Part shown: in pieces, positions 38,252-47,058 of the stretch | How positions within the stretch are numbered: the stretch's first letter is position 1 | Layout: every line of letters starts with the position of its first letter | Assembly: GCA_020851035.1 (NCBI GenBank) | Contig: JADZDM010000024.1 | Coordinates: 99,647 to 163,646 of the forward strand | Origin: Gemmatimonadaceae bacterium | GTDB lineage: Bacteria > Gemmatimonadota > Gemmatimonadetes > Gemmatimonadales > Gemmatimonadaceae | DNA length: 64,000 nucleotides | Direction: 5' to 3' | Position numbers and translations under genes: made by a program | Notes under the pieces: generated by a model | What the model was told of the DNA's origin: nothing | The model's input: the letters and a program-made list of their open reading frames with translations, nothing else | Database searches by the model: none

Positions 38252-39066
38252 AACTGCTGGCGCAGCCCGGGGAGGCGGCCCACGACCTCCACCCCGTGCT
38301 GTTGCACGATCTCGGCCTCGAGCACGGTGGGGGCCGCGAGCAGGCCGTAGCCGTTCTGTCCGAACGTCTTCATCAGGGCGCTGTCGGCGAACTCGCCGGC
38401 CACCACGGGACGGAGGTCGTGCTGGTGGAAGAAGCTGTCGAGGGCGCGGCGGATGGTGGAGGCGTGCAGCGGCAGCAGGAACGGCGCGCCGTGCAGTGAC
38501 CCCGGAAAGCCATCGCGGTAGCGTGCGGCGAGGTCGCGCGTGCCGAAGATCGACGTGCCGCTCTCGCCAAGCAGGTGGTTGAAGGCGCGGACGTTGCTGG
38601 CGGGCGTGACCGGCGCGTCGGTGATCAGCAGGTCGAGGGCGTGCACCGAGAGCGCGGCGACGAGCCGCTCCGGCGTGTCCTCGGTGCAGCTCAGCGTGAG
38701 CCCCTCCGGGGTGCGCAGCGCCGGCTCGATCAGGCGATAGGCGATCATCTTCGGGACCACGTCGGCAATGCCGACGAGCAACCGGCGCGGCCGGTCGCCC
38801 GGCGAGCCGGCCATCGCCTGCCCGAGTTCGTCGCTGATGGAGAAGATGTCGTCGGCGTAGCGCAGTGCGGTCTGGCCGGCATCGGTGAGCTGCAGCCGGC
38901 GTGCGGTGCGGGTGAAGAGCGGCTGCCCGAAGTGCTGCTCCAGCGCCTTGATCTGGGTGCTGAGGGTGGGCTCGGTGAGCCGCAGTTCCGCCGCGGCGCG
39001 CGCGAGGGTGCCGGCGCGGGCGACGGTGCGGAAGAGGTGCAGGTGATGGAAATTGAGTTCCGCCAT
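38167..39066 (-). CDS. LysR-family regulator, NhaR-like
   Basis: The 299-residue regulator has an N-terminal winged helix-turn-helix that begins MAELNFHHLHLFRTVARAGT and continues LARAAAELRLTEPTLSTQIK, the NhaR-type opening. A LysR substrate-binding domain (about 95-295) follows. NhaR activates sodium/proton antiporter genes in response to sodium. Its ATG lies only two bases after the stop of the MATE transporter gene, so both are one transcript. The regulator probably controls the transporter, though the ligand has not been shown here. Confidence 0.85.
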   Translation of the reverse strand: MAELNFHHLHLFRTVARAGTLARAAAELRLTEPTLSTQIKALEQHFGQPLFTRTARRLQLTDAGQTALRYADDIFSISDELGQAMAGSPGDRPRRLLVGIADVVPKMIAYRLIEPALRTPEGLTLSCTEDTPERLVAALSVHALDLLITDAPVTPASNVRAFNHLLGESGTSIFGTRDLAARYRDGFPGSLHGAPFLLPLHASTIRRALDSFFHQHDLRPVVAGEFADSALMKTFGQNGYGLLAAPTVLEAEIVQQHGVEVVGRLPGLRQQFYAISAERRMEHPAVTAIARAARSRLFG

Positions 39067-39068
39067 GG

Positions 39069-40481
39069 TCAGGCCGTGCCGCCGTACTGGTCGACGTGCA
39101 CGCGCAGCAGCGGGCCACCGAAGCGGCGCCAGAGGCGCACCACGAGCACCGCCGCCACGGCGGCGAGGCCGGCGACGAGTCCCCACCAGAGCCCGGCCGG
39201 CCCCATGCCGCGGCGGAAGGCGAGCCAGAGCCCCAGGGGCAGCCCGAGTGCCCAGAAGCCGAGGATGTTCGCGATCATCGCGGCGCGCGTGTCGGCCGCG
39301 CCGCGCAGGGCACCGCCGGCGACGGCCTGCAGCCCATCGAAGAGCTGGAAGACACCGGCCAGCGGAATCAGCGTGGCGGCGAGCGCCACCACGCCGGGCT
39401 CCGTGACGTATGCGCTCGCGAGCAGGGCGGGGACGGTGAGGAAGATGATCGTCGTGAGCGTCGACGCGACCAGCCCGGCGGTCACGGCCGCCACGGCCGC
39501 GCGGCGCGCGGCATTGGCATCCCCGCGCCCGATGGCCTGGCCCACCAGCACCGAGGCCGCTGCCCCGATCCCGAGCGGCATCATGAAGGTGAAGCTCGCG
39601 AGGTTGATCGCCACCTGGTGCGCCGCGAGCGTGGCGGTGGCCTGCACGCCCATCAGCAGCGCCACCGCATTGAACACGCCCACCTCGAGGAGGTACTGCA
39701 CGCCGACGGGGGCACCGATGCGCAGCATGCGCACCAGCGGCGCACGCTCGGTGACCGCCGGGTCCCGCGTGCGCAGCAGTGGCCAGAGGGCATCACGCCC
39801 GAGCCAGAGCAGGATGAGCGGCAGCGCGGTGCGCCCGACCACGCTGGCAATGGCCGACCCGTCCACGCCGAGGGCGGGAAAGCCGAGGCGGCCGTGGATG
39901 AGCAGCCAGTTGCAGCCGGCGTTGATCAGGTTCGCGTAGAGCACCGTGAGCAGGATCGGGCGCAGTCGTGACATCGCCTGCATGGTCTGCCGCAGCACCA
40001 CGAAGGTGAGCGCCCCCGGCAGGCCGAGGATGGAGATGTGCACGACGCGGGTGGCGACCGGCACGATCTCCGACGGCTGGTGCAGCGCGCGCAGCACCGG
40101 CTCGGTGGGCCAGAGCACCAGTGCGAGGGGCACGCAGAGGGCGAGGGCGAGGATGAGGGCACGCTGCAGCGCGCGGCGCACGCCCGCCTCGTCACCTGCG
40201 CCGACGGCCTGGCTCACCAGGGCATCGAAGCCGACCAGCGTGCCCATGCCCACCACCACCACCGTGAAGTAGTAGATCAGCGCCAGCGAGACACTCGCGA
40301 GCGCCGTGGCGGAGAGGTGGCCCACGAACAGCGTGTCCACCACGTGCATGGCCATCATCCCCATCTCCACTGCCATCACGGGCAGCGCGAGCTGGATCAG
40401 CGCGCGCATGTCGGTGCCGGTGGGGCGCACGAGGACGGGCACGCGCGCCGGCATGGCGGTGGAGGACACTTGGCTCGGCAT
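39069..40481 (-). CDS. MATE-family efflux transporter
   Basis: The 470-residue membrane protein has twelve hydrophobic segments in two related halves, and MATE signatures such as VDTLFVGHLSATALASVSLA and the second-half LAAHQVAINLASFTFMMPLG, IGAAASVLVGQAIGRGD. MATE proteins export drugs and metabolites in exchange for sodium or protons. The neighbouring NhaR-like gene fits a sodium-coupled transporter (inference). The start is ATG 40481; a second ATG nine codons later is equally acceptable. Confidence 0.92.
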   Translation of the reverse strand: MPSQVSSTAMPARVPVLVRPTGTDMRALIQLALPVMAVEMGMMAMHVVDTLFVGHLSATALASVSLALIYYFTVVVVGMGTLVGFDALVSQAVGAGDEAGVRRALQRALILALALCVPLALVLWPTEPVLRALHQPSEIVPVATRVVHISILGLPGALTFVVLRQTMQAMSRLRPILLTVLYANLINAGCNWLLIHGRLGFPALGVDGSAIASVVGRTALPLILLWLGRDALWPLLRTRDPAVTERAPLVRMLRIGAPVGVQYLLEVGVFNAVALLMGVQATATLAAHQVAINLASFTFMMPLGIGAAASVLVGQAIGRGDANAARRAAVAAVTAGLVASTLTTIIFLTVPALLASAYVTEPGVVALAATLIPLAGVFQLFDGLQAVAGGALRGAADTRAAMIANILGFWALGLPLGLWLAFRRGMGPAGLWWGLVAGLAAVAAVLVVRLWRRFGGPLLRVHVDQYGGTA

Positions 40482-40532
40482 GGTGGCTAAACTGTAACCA
40501 GTCCGCCGTGATTTCCCCGACTGCCGCGAGCC

Positions 40533-41309
40533 ATGCCACCACGCGCACCCGCCGCCACCGCCGCCACCAGCCTGATCGGGCTCGTGACCGGGCCGGCGCG
40601 TGCGCGGCGGTGGTGGGTGCGCGTCCTGGTGCGACTCACCGGCGGGAGCCTCGGCTTGCTGGTGGTGGTGCTGGCCGTGCTGGCCTACCTGGTGACGCTG
40701 CGCCCCGACGTGCCGGCGGCGCGTCGCCTGGCGCGCACCGAGCTGCAGGTGATGCTCGAGCCCACCGAGCGAGTGCATGCGGCGGCGTGGGCGCGCCGGC
40801 GCGAGTGGTGGGATGGATTCCGCGAGACCTACGGGATCCTCGCACTGACCGATCGCCGCATGCTCTTCGTCGGCATCCCGCCGCGGGAGCTGGTCACGCC
40901 GGAGCGCGGTCCACAGCAGTTCGTGGTGCTGCAGGTGGGGCGCGACGCCTCGCTGCGTGCGGTGCGCGAGCGGGTGGACTTCGGCACCGCCACCGGCGTC
41001 AGGATCCTCAACGACCGGCGCGCGTACCGGTTCGCGTCCACCGATGCGGCCGGCGTGGACAGCATCCTGGCCGACGTGACACGCGGCGTGCGTTCCGAGG
41101 CCTCGTCGGAGGAACTCGCGCGGCGCACGCGCTCGTATGAGGATGTGGTGGGCCGGCAGGCCGTCTGGCACGTCGTGGCCGCGGGTGATGCACTGGCGTC
41201 GGTGGCCAGCCGCTACGGCACCACCGAGGCGCGCATCGCGGCGCTGAACAACCTCACCAGCACGACCATCCGGATCGGCCAGCGCCTGCTGGTGAAGCCG
41301 GCCCGCTGA
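40533..41309 (+). CDS. Membrane-anchored LysM-domain protein
   Basis: This 258-residue protein has an N-terminal membrane segment (LTGGSLGLLVVVLAVLAYLV, about residues 35-55). A middle domain of unknown type carries RETYGILALTDRRMLFVGIP. A C-terminal LysM module (WHVVAAGDALASVASRYGTT, EARIAALNNLTSTTIRIGQR) follows. LysM binds peptidoglycan. The middle part resembles bacterial PH-like modules (FGILALTDRRLLFV is typical), but that is a weak hint. It is likely to face the periplasm and contact the wall. It is divergent from the MATE gene, about 50 bp away. Confidence 0.75.
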   Translation: MPPRAPAATAATSLIGLVTGPARARRWWVRVLVRLTGGSLGLLVVVLAVLAYLVTLRPDVPAARRLARTELQVMLEPTERVHAAAWARRREWWDGFRETYGILALTDRRMLFVGIPPRELVTPERGPQQFVVLQVGRDASLRAVRERVDFGTATGVRILNDRRAYRFASTDAAGVDSILADVTRGVRSEASSEELARRTRSYEDVVGRQAVWHVVAAGDALASVASRYGTTEARIAALNNLTSTTIRIGQRLLVKPAR

Positions 41310-41391
41310 ACCCGCCAGTCGCGGCCGGCGACGTTATCTTCCACGACTGGCCGCCGCGCATCACGCCCGGTGCCCGTCTCACAGGGAGCCG

Positions 41392-42405
41392 ATGCAGCAT
41401 TCGTGGATGTGGACAGCCTTCGCCGTCGTCGTCTCGGTGATGCTGGCGCTGGACCTCGGGATCTTCCACAAGAAGGCGCACGCCGTGCGGCCGCGCGAGG
41501 CGCTCATCTGGAGCCTCGTCTGGGTGGCGCTCGCCGCCGCATTCGCGGCCACGCTCTGGCAGCTCGACGGGCACCAGACGGCGATCGAGTTCGCCACCGG
41601 CTACGTGGTGGAGCTGGCGCTCAGCGTCGACAACCTCTTCGTGTTCCTGCTGCTCTTCGGCTACTTCGCGGTGCCGGACCAGCTGCAGCACCGGGTGCTG
41701 TTCTGGGGCATCATCGGCGCGCTGGTGATGCGCGCGGCCATGATCGGCGCCGGCTCGGTGCTGCTCGACCGCTTCCACTGGATCATCTACGTCTTCGGCG
41801 CGTTCCTCGTCTTCACCGGTGTCAAGATGCTGGTGCAGCAGGACGGCGAGATGGAGCCGGAGAAGAACCCGGTGCTGAAGCTCGTGCGCCGGCTGGTGCC
41901 GGTCTGCGACGACTTCGTCGGCGACCACTTCTTCACGCGGGCCCCGTGGGGCCACGACGGCGCGATCCGCACCGTGGCCACGCCGCTGTTCGTGGTGCTG
42001 GTGCTGGTGGAGACCACCGACCTGGTGTTCGCGGTGGATTCCATTCCCGCCGTCTTCGGCGTCACCCGCGACCCGTTCGTGGTCTACACCTCGAACGTCT
42101 TCGCCATCCTCGGCCTGCGCTCGCTGTACTTCCTGCTCGCCGCCGTGGTGCACAAGTTCTGGCTGCTCAAGCCGGCGCTGTCGCTGGTGCTCATGTTCGT
42201 GGGCGCGAAGATGCTCAGCAGCCCGTGGTACCACATGCCGACCTGGGTCTCGCTGGTGGTGATCGTGGGCGTGCTGACCGGCGCCGTGGTGCTGTCGCTG
42301 CTCCACCCGCGTGCCGTGCCGGCGGCCACCGCCGACCCGGGGGCCGCGGCCGCGGCGCCGCCGCAACCGGCGCCGCCGCAACCGGCGCCGTCGCGCGCCC
42401 CGTGA
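41392..42405 (+). CDS. TerC-family membrane protein
   Basis: The 337-residue membrane protein has the hallmarks of TerC/Alx: LALDLGIFHKKAH, YVVELALSVDNLFVFLLLFG, LFWGIIGALVMRA and a second acidic motif VETTDLVFAVDSIPAVFGVT. These Asp/Glu residues are thought to bind and export manganese. A GGGAG ribosome site precedes the ATG. The C-terminal tail is Ala/Pro-rich. Its stop overlaps the GTG of the glycosyltransferase downstream, making it the first gene of a four-gene operon. I saw no yybP-ykoY-like manganese riboswitch in the short leader. Confidence 0.9.
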   Translation: MQHSWMWTAFAVVVSVMLALDLGIFHKKAHAVRPREALIWSLVWVALAAAFAATLWQLDGHQTAIEFATGYVVELALSVDNLFVFLLLFGYFAVPDQLQHRVLFWGIIGALVMRAAMIGAGSVLLDRFHWIIYVFGAFLVFTGVKMLVQQDGEMEPEKNPVLKLVRRLVPVCDDFVGDHFFTRAPWGHDGAIRTVATPLFVVLVLVETTDLVFAVDSIPAVFGVTRDPFVVYTSNVFAILGLRSLYFLLAAVVHKFWLLKPALSLVLMFVGAKMLSSPWYHMPTWVSLVVIVGVLTGAVVLSLLHPRAVPAATADPGAAAAAPPQPAPPQPAPSRAP

Positions 42406-43652
42406 CCGGTCCCGCGGCGCTGGCGCCTGCCGACAGTGCCCGCACCGCGCTCGACCTCGCGCACGCGCCGCTGCCGCAGGTCGGGCGCCCGGCGGCCACG
42501 ATGGCGGTGCTCGACACGACGGAGTGGTTCGCACCCACCAGCGGCGGCATCCGTACCTACCTGCTGCAGAAGGAGCGGTACGTGGCGGCGCGGCCATCGC
42601 TGCGCCACGCGCTGGTGGTGCCGTGGGCTGCCGACGGCATCGTGGAGCGCGAGGGCGCGCGCTGGTACGAATGCCGCGGCCCGCGGGTGCCGCGCAACGC
42701 GCCGTATCGCCTGCTGCTCTCGGTGTCGCGCATGCGCCGCGTGCTGGACCACGAGCACCCCGACGTGATCGAGCTGGGGAGCCCAGCACTGGTGCCGTGG
42801 GTGCTCTTCCGTGCGCTCGGCCGGCGCGACGTGCCGGTGGTGAACTTCTTCCACAGCCACTTCCCGGCCCTGCTCGGCGGCAGCCGCCGGCCGGCGCCGG
42901 CGTGGCGTGATGCGGCGCGGGATGCCGCGTGGTGGTACGCGCGCCGCATGGACCGACGGATCAGCGCCACCATCGCCGCCTCGCGATTCGTGGCCGATGA
43001 CCTCGAGGCCGCCGGCGTGCGGAACGTGACGCGCATCCCCCTCGGCGTCGACCTCGAGCTCTTCACGCCCGATCGCCGCGCGAACGCCGCCGAGACCCGC
43101 GCGCGATGGCAGCTGCCGGCGGACGGGCCGCTGCTCACGTTCATCGGGCGTTTCGCGCACGAGAAGGAGCTGGACGTGCTGGTGGATGCGTGGCCCGAGA
43201 TCCGGCGTCGCACCGGGGCGGCGCTGGTGATGGCCGGCGACGGGCCGGAGAAGGGGGCGCTGCTGGCGCGCCTGAAGGACGGCACCGGCGTGCACTGGCT
43301 GCCGTTCATCGCCGACCAGGGCCACCTCGCCGACCTGCAGGCGGCGTCCAGCGTCTACCTCGCGAGCAGCCCGCACGAGACCTTCGGCCTGTCGCCGCTG
43401 GAGGCGATGGCCTGCGGCACCCCCGTGCTCGCGGCGGACGGCGGCGGTGTGCGCGAGCACGTGCGGTCCTCCGGCGCCGGTGCGGTCTTCGTGCCCGGCG
43501 ATCCCGCCGACTTCGCGGAGCAGGCCGTCCAGCTCCTCAACGGTGACCTGCCGGCCCACGGCGCCCGTGCCAGGGCCTTCGCCGTCTCGGAGCATGCATG
43601 GCCGTCTGTGTTCGACCGGATCTTCGCGCTCTACGAGCGGGTACGCCGGTGA
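42402..43652 (+). CDS. GT4-family glycosyltransferase
   Basis: About 416 residues. The GT-B fold is visible in MAVLDTTEWFAPTSGGIRTY (donor/acceptor N-domain), ATIAASRFVADDLEAAGVRN, the linker RIPLGVDLELFTP, and in the C-domain LLTFIGRFAHEKELDVLVDA, ALVMAGDGPEKGAL, and the nucleotide-sugar E-x7-E pattern ASSPHETFGLSPLEAMACGT. It transfers a sugar from a nucleotide or lipid donor to an unknown acceptor at the cytoplasmic face. The GTG at 42402 overlaps the TerC stop; an ATG at 42501 is also possible and starts where homology begins. It is coupled downstream to DUF2334. Confidence 0.88.
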   Translation: MTGPAALAPADSARTALDLAHAPLPQVGRPAATMAVLDTTEWFAPTSGGIRTYLLQKERYVAARPSLRHALVVPWAADGIVEREGARWYECRGPRVPRNAPYRLLLSVSRMRRVLDHEHPDVIELGSPALVPWVLFRALGRRDVPVVNFFHSHFPALLGGSRRPAPAWRDAARDAAWWYARRMDRRISATIAASRFVADDLEAAGVRNVTRIPLGVDLELFTPDRRANAAETRARWQLPADGPLLTFIGRFAHEKELDVLVDAWPEIRRRTGAALVMAGDGPEKGALLARLKDGTGVHWLPFIADQGHLADLQAASSVYLASSPHETFGLSPLEAMACGTPVLAADGGGVREHVRSSGAGAVFVPGDPADFAEQAVQLLNGDLPAHGARARAFAVSEHAWPSVFDRIFALYERVRR

Positions 43653-44377
43653 GTGTGCTCCTCTCCATTCACGACGTGACGCCGGCGTGGGCGCCGCAGG
43701 TGGAGGCGCTCTGGGCGCTCTGCCGACAGCGTGGTGCGACACCGGCCCTGCTGGTCGTGCCGCAGTGGCACGGCGCCTGGCCGCTGGCCGACGCGCCGGC
43801 CTACGTGTCGTGGATCCACGCGCGGGTGGCCGACGGCGCGGAGGTCTTCCTGCACGGTGAACGGCACGACGAGGTGGGACTGCCACGCACGCTCCGTGAT
43901 TCGGTGGTGGCGCTCGGGCGCACCGCACGGGAAGGGGAGTTCCTCACGCTCGACCACCCCGCTGCGCATGCGCGCATCGGCCGCGGCCTGCAACTCTTCC
44001 AGCATCTCGGCCTCGCGCCGATCGGGTTCGTGCCGCCGGCGTGGCTTTGCCGCGTCGGCACGCACACCGCCTGCCGCGCGCACGGCCTGCAGGTGCTGGA
44101 GGATGACGGTGCAGTGCACCTGCTGCAGCGCGGCATGACGCTCCGGAGCCCGGTGCTGCGCTGGAGCGGGCGCACCCCGCTGCGCGCGCGCGGGTCGGCG
44201 CTGCAGGCCGCGCTGCGCTGGCGCACGCAGCGTGACGCGCCGCACTTCCGCATCGCGCTGCACCCGATGGACCTGGAGCACCCGGTCACGCGCCAGTCGG
44301 TCATCGATGAGCTGGACCGCTGGCTCGCCGCGCGGCCGGCGCGCCCGTACGCGTCGCTGCTCGCGGACGCCGCATGA
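43649..44377 (+). CDS. DUF2334 (polysaccharide-deacetylase-like) protein
   Basis: The 242-residue protein starts at GTG 43649, overlapping the glycosyltransferase stop. It belongs to the NodB-like DUF2334 group: LLSIHDVTPAWAPQVEALWA has the metal-binding HD, AEVFLHGERHDEV carries further ligands and IALHPMDLEHP provides the final His. No signal peptide is present. The role is probably deacetylation or modification of a glycan intermediate produced by the two flanking glycosyltransferases (inference from position). Confidence 0.82.
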   Translation: MSVLLSIHDVTPAWAPQVEALWALCRQRGATPALLVVPQWHGAWPLADAPAYVSWIHARVADGAEVFLHGERHDEVGLPRTLRDSVVALGRTAREGEFLTLDHPAAHARIGRGLQLFQHLGLAPIGFVPPAWLCRVGTHTACRAHGLQVLEDDGAVHLLQRGMTLRSPVLRWSGRTPLRARGSALQAALRWRTQRDAPHFRIALHPMDLEHPVTRQSVIDELDRWLAARPARPYASLLADAA

Positions 44378-45540
44378 CACCGGAGCCGGAGGTCCGGCTG
44401 GATGGCGTGCGGCTCGCGCTCTTCAGCGACACCTACCCGCCGCAGATGAACGGCGTGTCGCGCACGCTGGAGCGGCTGGTGCAGGCCGCCCGCGAGCGCG
44501 GTGCCGAGGTGCGCGTCTTCACCAGTGACGACCCGCAGGTCACGGCAGCGGACCCGGACGTGATCCGCTGGGCATCCATCCCGTTCTGGGCCTATCCGCA
44601 GGTGCGCCTCTCGGCGCCGCGTGCCTTCGCGGCCCGTGCGGCGCTGCAGGCGTGGCAGCCGACCATCGTGCACGTCGCGACGGAATTCGGCGTGGGTCTG
44701 GCGGGGCGTGCCGCAGCCCGTGCGCTGCGCGTGCCGCTCGTCACGAGCTACCACACCAGCTTCAGCGCCTACGCCGAGTTCTACCGCCTCGGGGCGCTGG
44801 CCGCGGCGGGGTGGAAGTACTTCCGGTGGTTCCATGCGGCGGCGGCGCGGACCTTCACGCCCACCGAGGCGATCCGTGACGAGGTGCAGGCGCACGGGTT
44901 CCGCCACGTGGCCGTGTGGGGACGGGGCGTGGATGGCGAGCGCTTCGACCCCGCGTTCCGCTCACCCGCCTGGCGACGGACCCTCGGCATCGACGACGGG
45001 GCGATGGTGGTGCTCTACGTGGGTCGCATCGCCCGCGAGAAGGGGCTGGAGCACGCACTGGCCGCGATGCAGGCGCTCCACGGCACGGCACGCGACATCC
45101 GGTTCGTCTGCGTCGGTGACGGGCCGTACGAGGCGGAGATGCGGGCGGCAGCGCCGGCGGACGTGATCTTCACCGGACGGCTGTCGGGGGTGGAGCTGAG
45201 CACGGCCTACGCGTCCAGCGACGTGTTCCTCTTCCCGAGCGTCACCGACACGTTCGGCAACGTGCTGCTGGAGGCGATGGCGTCGGGGCTGGTGGTGGTG
45301 GCGGCGGATGCCGGCAACACCCGCGAACTCGTCGGCGAGTCGCGCGGCGTGATCGTGCAAGCCGATGCACCGGGCGCGATCGGTGCGGCGCTGCAAGGGC
45401 TGGCGGCAGACCGCACGCGGCACGCGGCGATCCGCACCGCGGCGCGCGCGTGGGCGGCGGAACGCACCTGGCGCAACGTGTGGAACGGCCTCTTCGGCGA
45501 GTACCGCCGCGTGATCAGTGCGCGAGCTGCCAGTTCGTGA
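44374..45540 (+). CDS. GT4-family glycosyltransferase, MgtA/SqdX-like
   Basis: The 388-residue GT-B enzyme opens with LALFSDTYPPQMNGVSRTLE and contains IVHVATEFGVGLAGRAAARA, VTSYHTSFSAYAEFY, VVLYVGRIAREKGLEHALAA, FVCVGDGPYEAEM and FLFPSVTDTFGNVLLEAMAS. The N-terminal block and the HTSF motif match alpha-glycosyltransferases that mannosylate or sulfoquinovosylate diacylglycerol lipids (MgtA, SqdX). ATG 44374 overlaps the DUF2334 stop. A glycolipid product is therefore the best guess for the operon. Its 3' end overlaps that of the convergent CHAD-CYTH gene by 26 bp. Confidence 0.88.
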   Translation: MTPEPEVRLDGVRLALFSDTYPPQMNGVSRTLERLVQAARERGAEVRVFTSDDPQVTAADPDVIRWASIPFWAYPQVRLSAPRAFAARAALQAWQPTIVHVATEFGVGLAGRAAARALRVPLVTSYHTSFSAYAEFYRLGALAAAGWKYFRWFHAAAARTFTPTEAIRDEVQAHGFRHVAVWGRGVDGERFDPAFRSPAWRRTLGIDDGAMVVLYVGRIAREKGLEHALAAMQALHGTARDIRFVCVGDGPYEAEMRAAAPADVIFTGRLSGVELSTAYASSDVFLFPSVTDTFGNVLLEAMASGLVVVAADAGNTRELVGESRGVIVQADAPGAIGAALQGLAADRTRHAAIRTAARAWAAERTWRNVWNGLFGEYRRVISARAASS

Positions 45541-46939
45541 ACCCTGACTCCCCGGTCACCTCGCGCACGATGTAGGGGGCGAGCCACCCGGGAATCGTGA
45601 ACGGTGCATCCACGGCCGGCAGCTCGAGCTCGGCCAGCACGAGCGCGCGGTCGGTGAAGTCATCGATCTCCCACGCCGCGGTGCCGTCGTGCACGGTGTG
45701 CCGCCGCTTGGTCACACGTCGTCCCTCGGTGAGGGCGTAGAGCGCCCCGGCGAGTGCGGGCGACACGGGCTCCTCCACCTCGATGCGTGCCATGCCGGCG
45801 CCCAGCTTCACGGTGCGGCGCCACTGCACGTCATCACCCCGCGTGAGGCACCGGATGCGCTCCACCAGTGCGGTGCCCTCGAGGTATCCCTGCGCGAGCA
45901 CGACCGGCACTTCCTCCGCCGCCCGTGGCGGGAGGGCGGAGAGCAGCCACTTGCGCTCGATCTCCATCGCGGGGGTGCCGGCCGTGCGCCACGCGGCGGC
46001 GATCCCGCGCAGGCGCGCGATCTCGTGCTCGCGATGGCGCGGCACCGTCCACGCGCCAAGTGAGCGGATGTGGCCCGCGATGCGCTTGACGAGGTGGCGC
46101 TGCAGCAGCGCGTGCGGATCGTCGTCCGGCGCGGCGCTGTGGTCGCGGTCACCGGCCAGCCGCAGGCGCAGGGCGGACGCGGTGCGCACGTCGTCCAGGT
46201 GTGCGGCGAGCGACGTCACGCCGGCGAGTGCGATCGCGCCATCCGGCGTGGCCGCCGCCAGCGGCTCGAGGGTGTGGACGAGGGAGCGCGCTGCCGAGTG
46301 CGCCGCGTGAAGCGCCGGCAGGTCGTCGGGTGAGACGAGAGCGGCCCACTTCCGCTCGAAGCGATCGATGGCGCGCGACAGCGCCTCGGCCGCCAGCGTG
46401 GCGAACGGTGTTTCCGCCCGGCGCGCGTCGATGCGATGACGCTCGTGCCACGTCGCGATGCCCTTCAGCAGCGGGCCGTGGATGCGCGCCCACCGCTCCC
46501 GGATCACGCGTGTGCCCTGAGCGTCACCGTGGGCTGGCGGCGGTACGAGGGTGGCGGTGGCCGGGTCGGCATCGGCGGGCTGGAGCGCCTCTAGCATGGT
46601 CCGGAGCGCGTGCCGTGCGGCGTCGGTCCCGACCAGCCGCGCGAACGCGCTGACGCGCGGGCGGACGGTGGCGGGCACGGTGTCGCGCAGGACCGGTTCC
46701 CAGGCATCGAGAAGGACGCGGAGGCGGTCGAGGGCCGCGTGGAGCGACGTCGGCGCGTCGTCAGGCGCTTCGGCGGCGGTGACGGCTGTGACAGCCTCGT
46801 CCGCGGCGGTGACGGCGGCGCGGAGCACCAGTCGGGCAGCCTGCGCTGCCGGGAGCGCCAGCAGGTGGTCGGCGTCCGGAAGCAGCGTCGCGGTGCGGCC
46901 GGGTTGGGCGCTGAGCGCGGAGTCTGGGTCGGTCGGCAT
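45515..46939 (-). CDS. CHAD-CYTH fusion protein, domains in reversed order
   Basis: The 474-residue protein has a helical CHAD-like domain first (about 1-310: SLHAALDRLRVLLDAWEPVL, LPALHAAHSAARSLVHTLEP) and a CYTH domain last. The CYTH domain starts at M325 with the ExExK motif EIERKW and continues GYLEGTALVERIRCLTRGDD, RTVKLGAGMARIEVEEPV and WEIDDFTDRALVLAELEL. CYTH tunnel enzymes hydrolyse triphosphates; CHAD binds polyphosphate. Known fusions are usually CYTH then CHAD. In this CHAD some Arg/Lys positions (RRLR) are replaced (DRLR), so polyphosphate binding may be weakened. The start is ATG 46939. Confidence 0.78.
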   Translation of the reverse strand: MPTDPDSALSAQPGRTATLLPDADHLLALPAAQAARLVLRAAVTAADEAVTAVTAAEAPDDAPTSLHAALDRLRVLLDAWEPVLRDTVPATVRPRVSAFARLVGTDAARHALRTMLEALQPADADPATATLVPPPAHGDAQGTRVIRERWARIHGPLLKGIATWHERHRIDARRAETPFATLAAEALSRAIDRFERKWAALVSPDDLPALHAAHSAARSLVHTLEPLAAATPDGAIALAGVTSLAAHLDDVRTASALRLRLAGDRDHSAAPDDDPHALLQRHLVKRIAGHIRSLGAWTVPRHREHEIARLRGIAAAWRTAGTPAMEIERKWLLSALPPRAAEEVPVVLAQGYLEGTALVERIRCLTRGDDVQWRRTVKLGAGMARIEVEEPVSPALAGALYALTEGRRVTKRRHTVHDGTAAWEIDDFTDRALVLAELELPAVDAPFTIPGWLAPYIVREVTGESGFTNWQLAH

Positions 46940-47017
46940 CTGGCGGGAATATGTCGTGTTCGCCGCAGGGGGGGACGGGCGGGGGGTTGACGACGGCCGA
47001 CGTACGGATTTCATTTG

Positions 47018-47036
47018 ATATCGAAATAATCGATAT
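47018..47036. promoter_or_regulatory. 19-nt perfect palindromic operator ahead of mhqR
   Basis: ATATCGAAATAATCGATAT has perfect 7-nt arms and a 5-nt AT spacer. It lies 22 bases before the mhqR ATG in an AT-rich island and between a possible -35 (TTGATA) and -10 (AAAATA). The inner TCGA-type half-sites recall the published MhqR operator from Bacillus subtilis (TATCTCGA/TCGAGATA type). Binding by the MarR protein encoded downstream would give autorepression of the operon. Confidence 0.65.
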
Positions 47037-47058
47037 AGAAAATACGGACATCGAAGAA

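Noticed and set aside
41310..41391. yybP-ykoY-type manganese riboswitch before the TerC gene
   Set aside because: The 80-base leader is too short and lacks the conserved loops; no such fold could be drawn.
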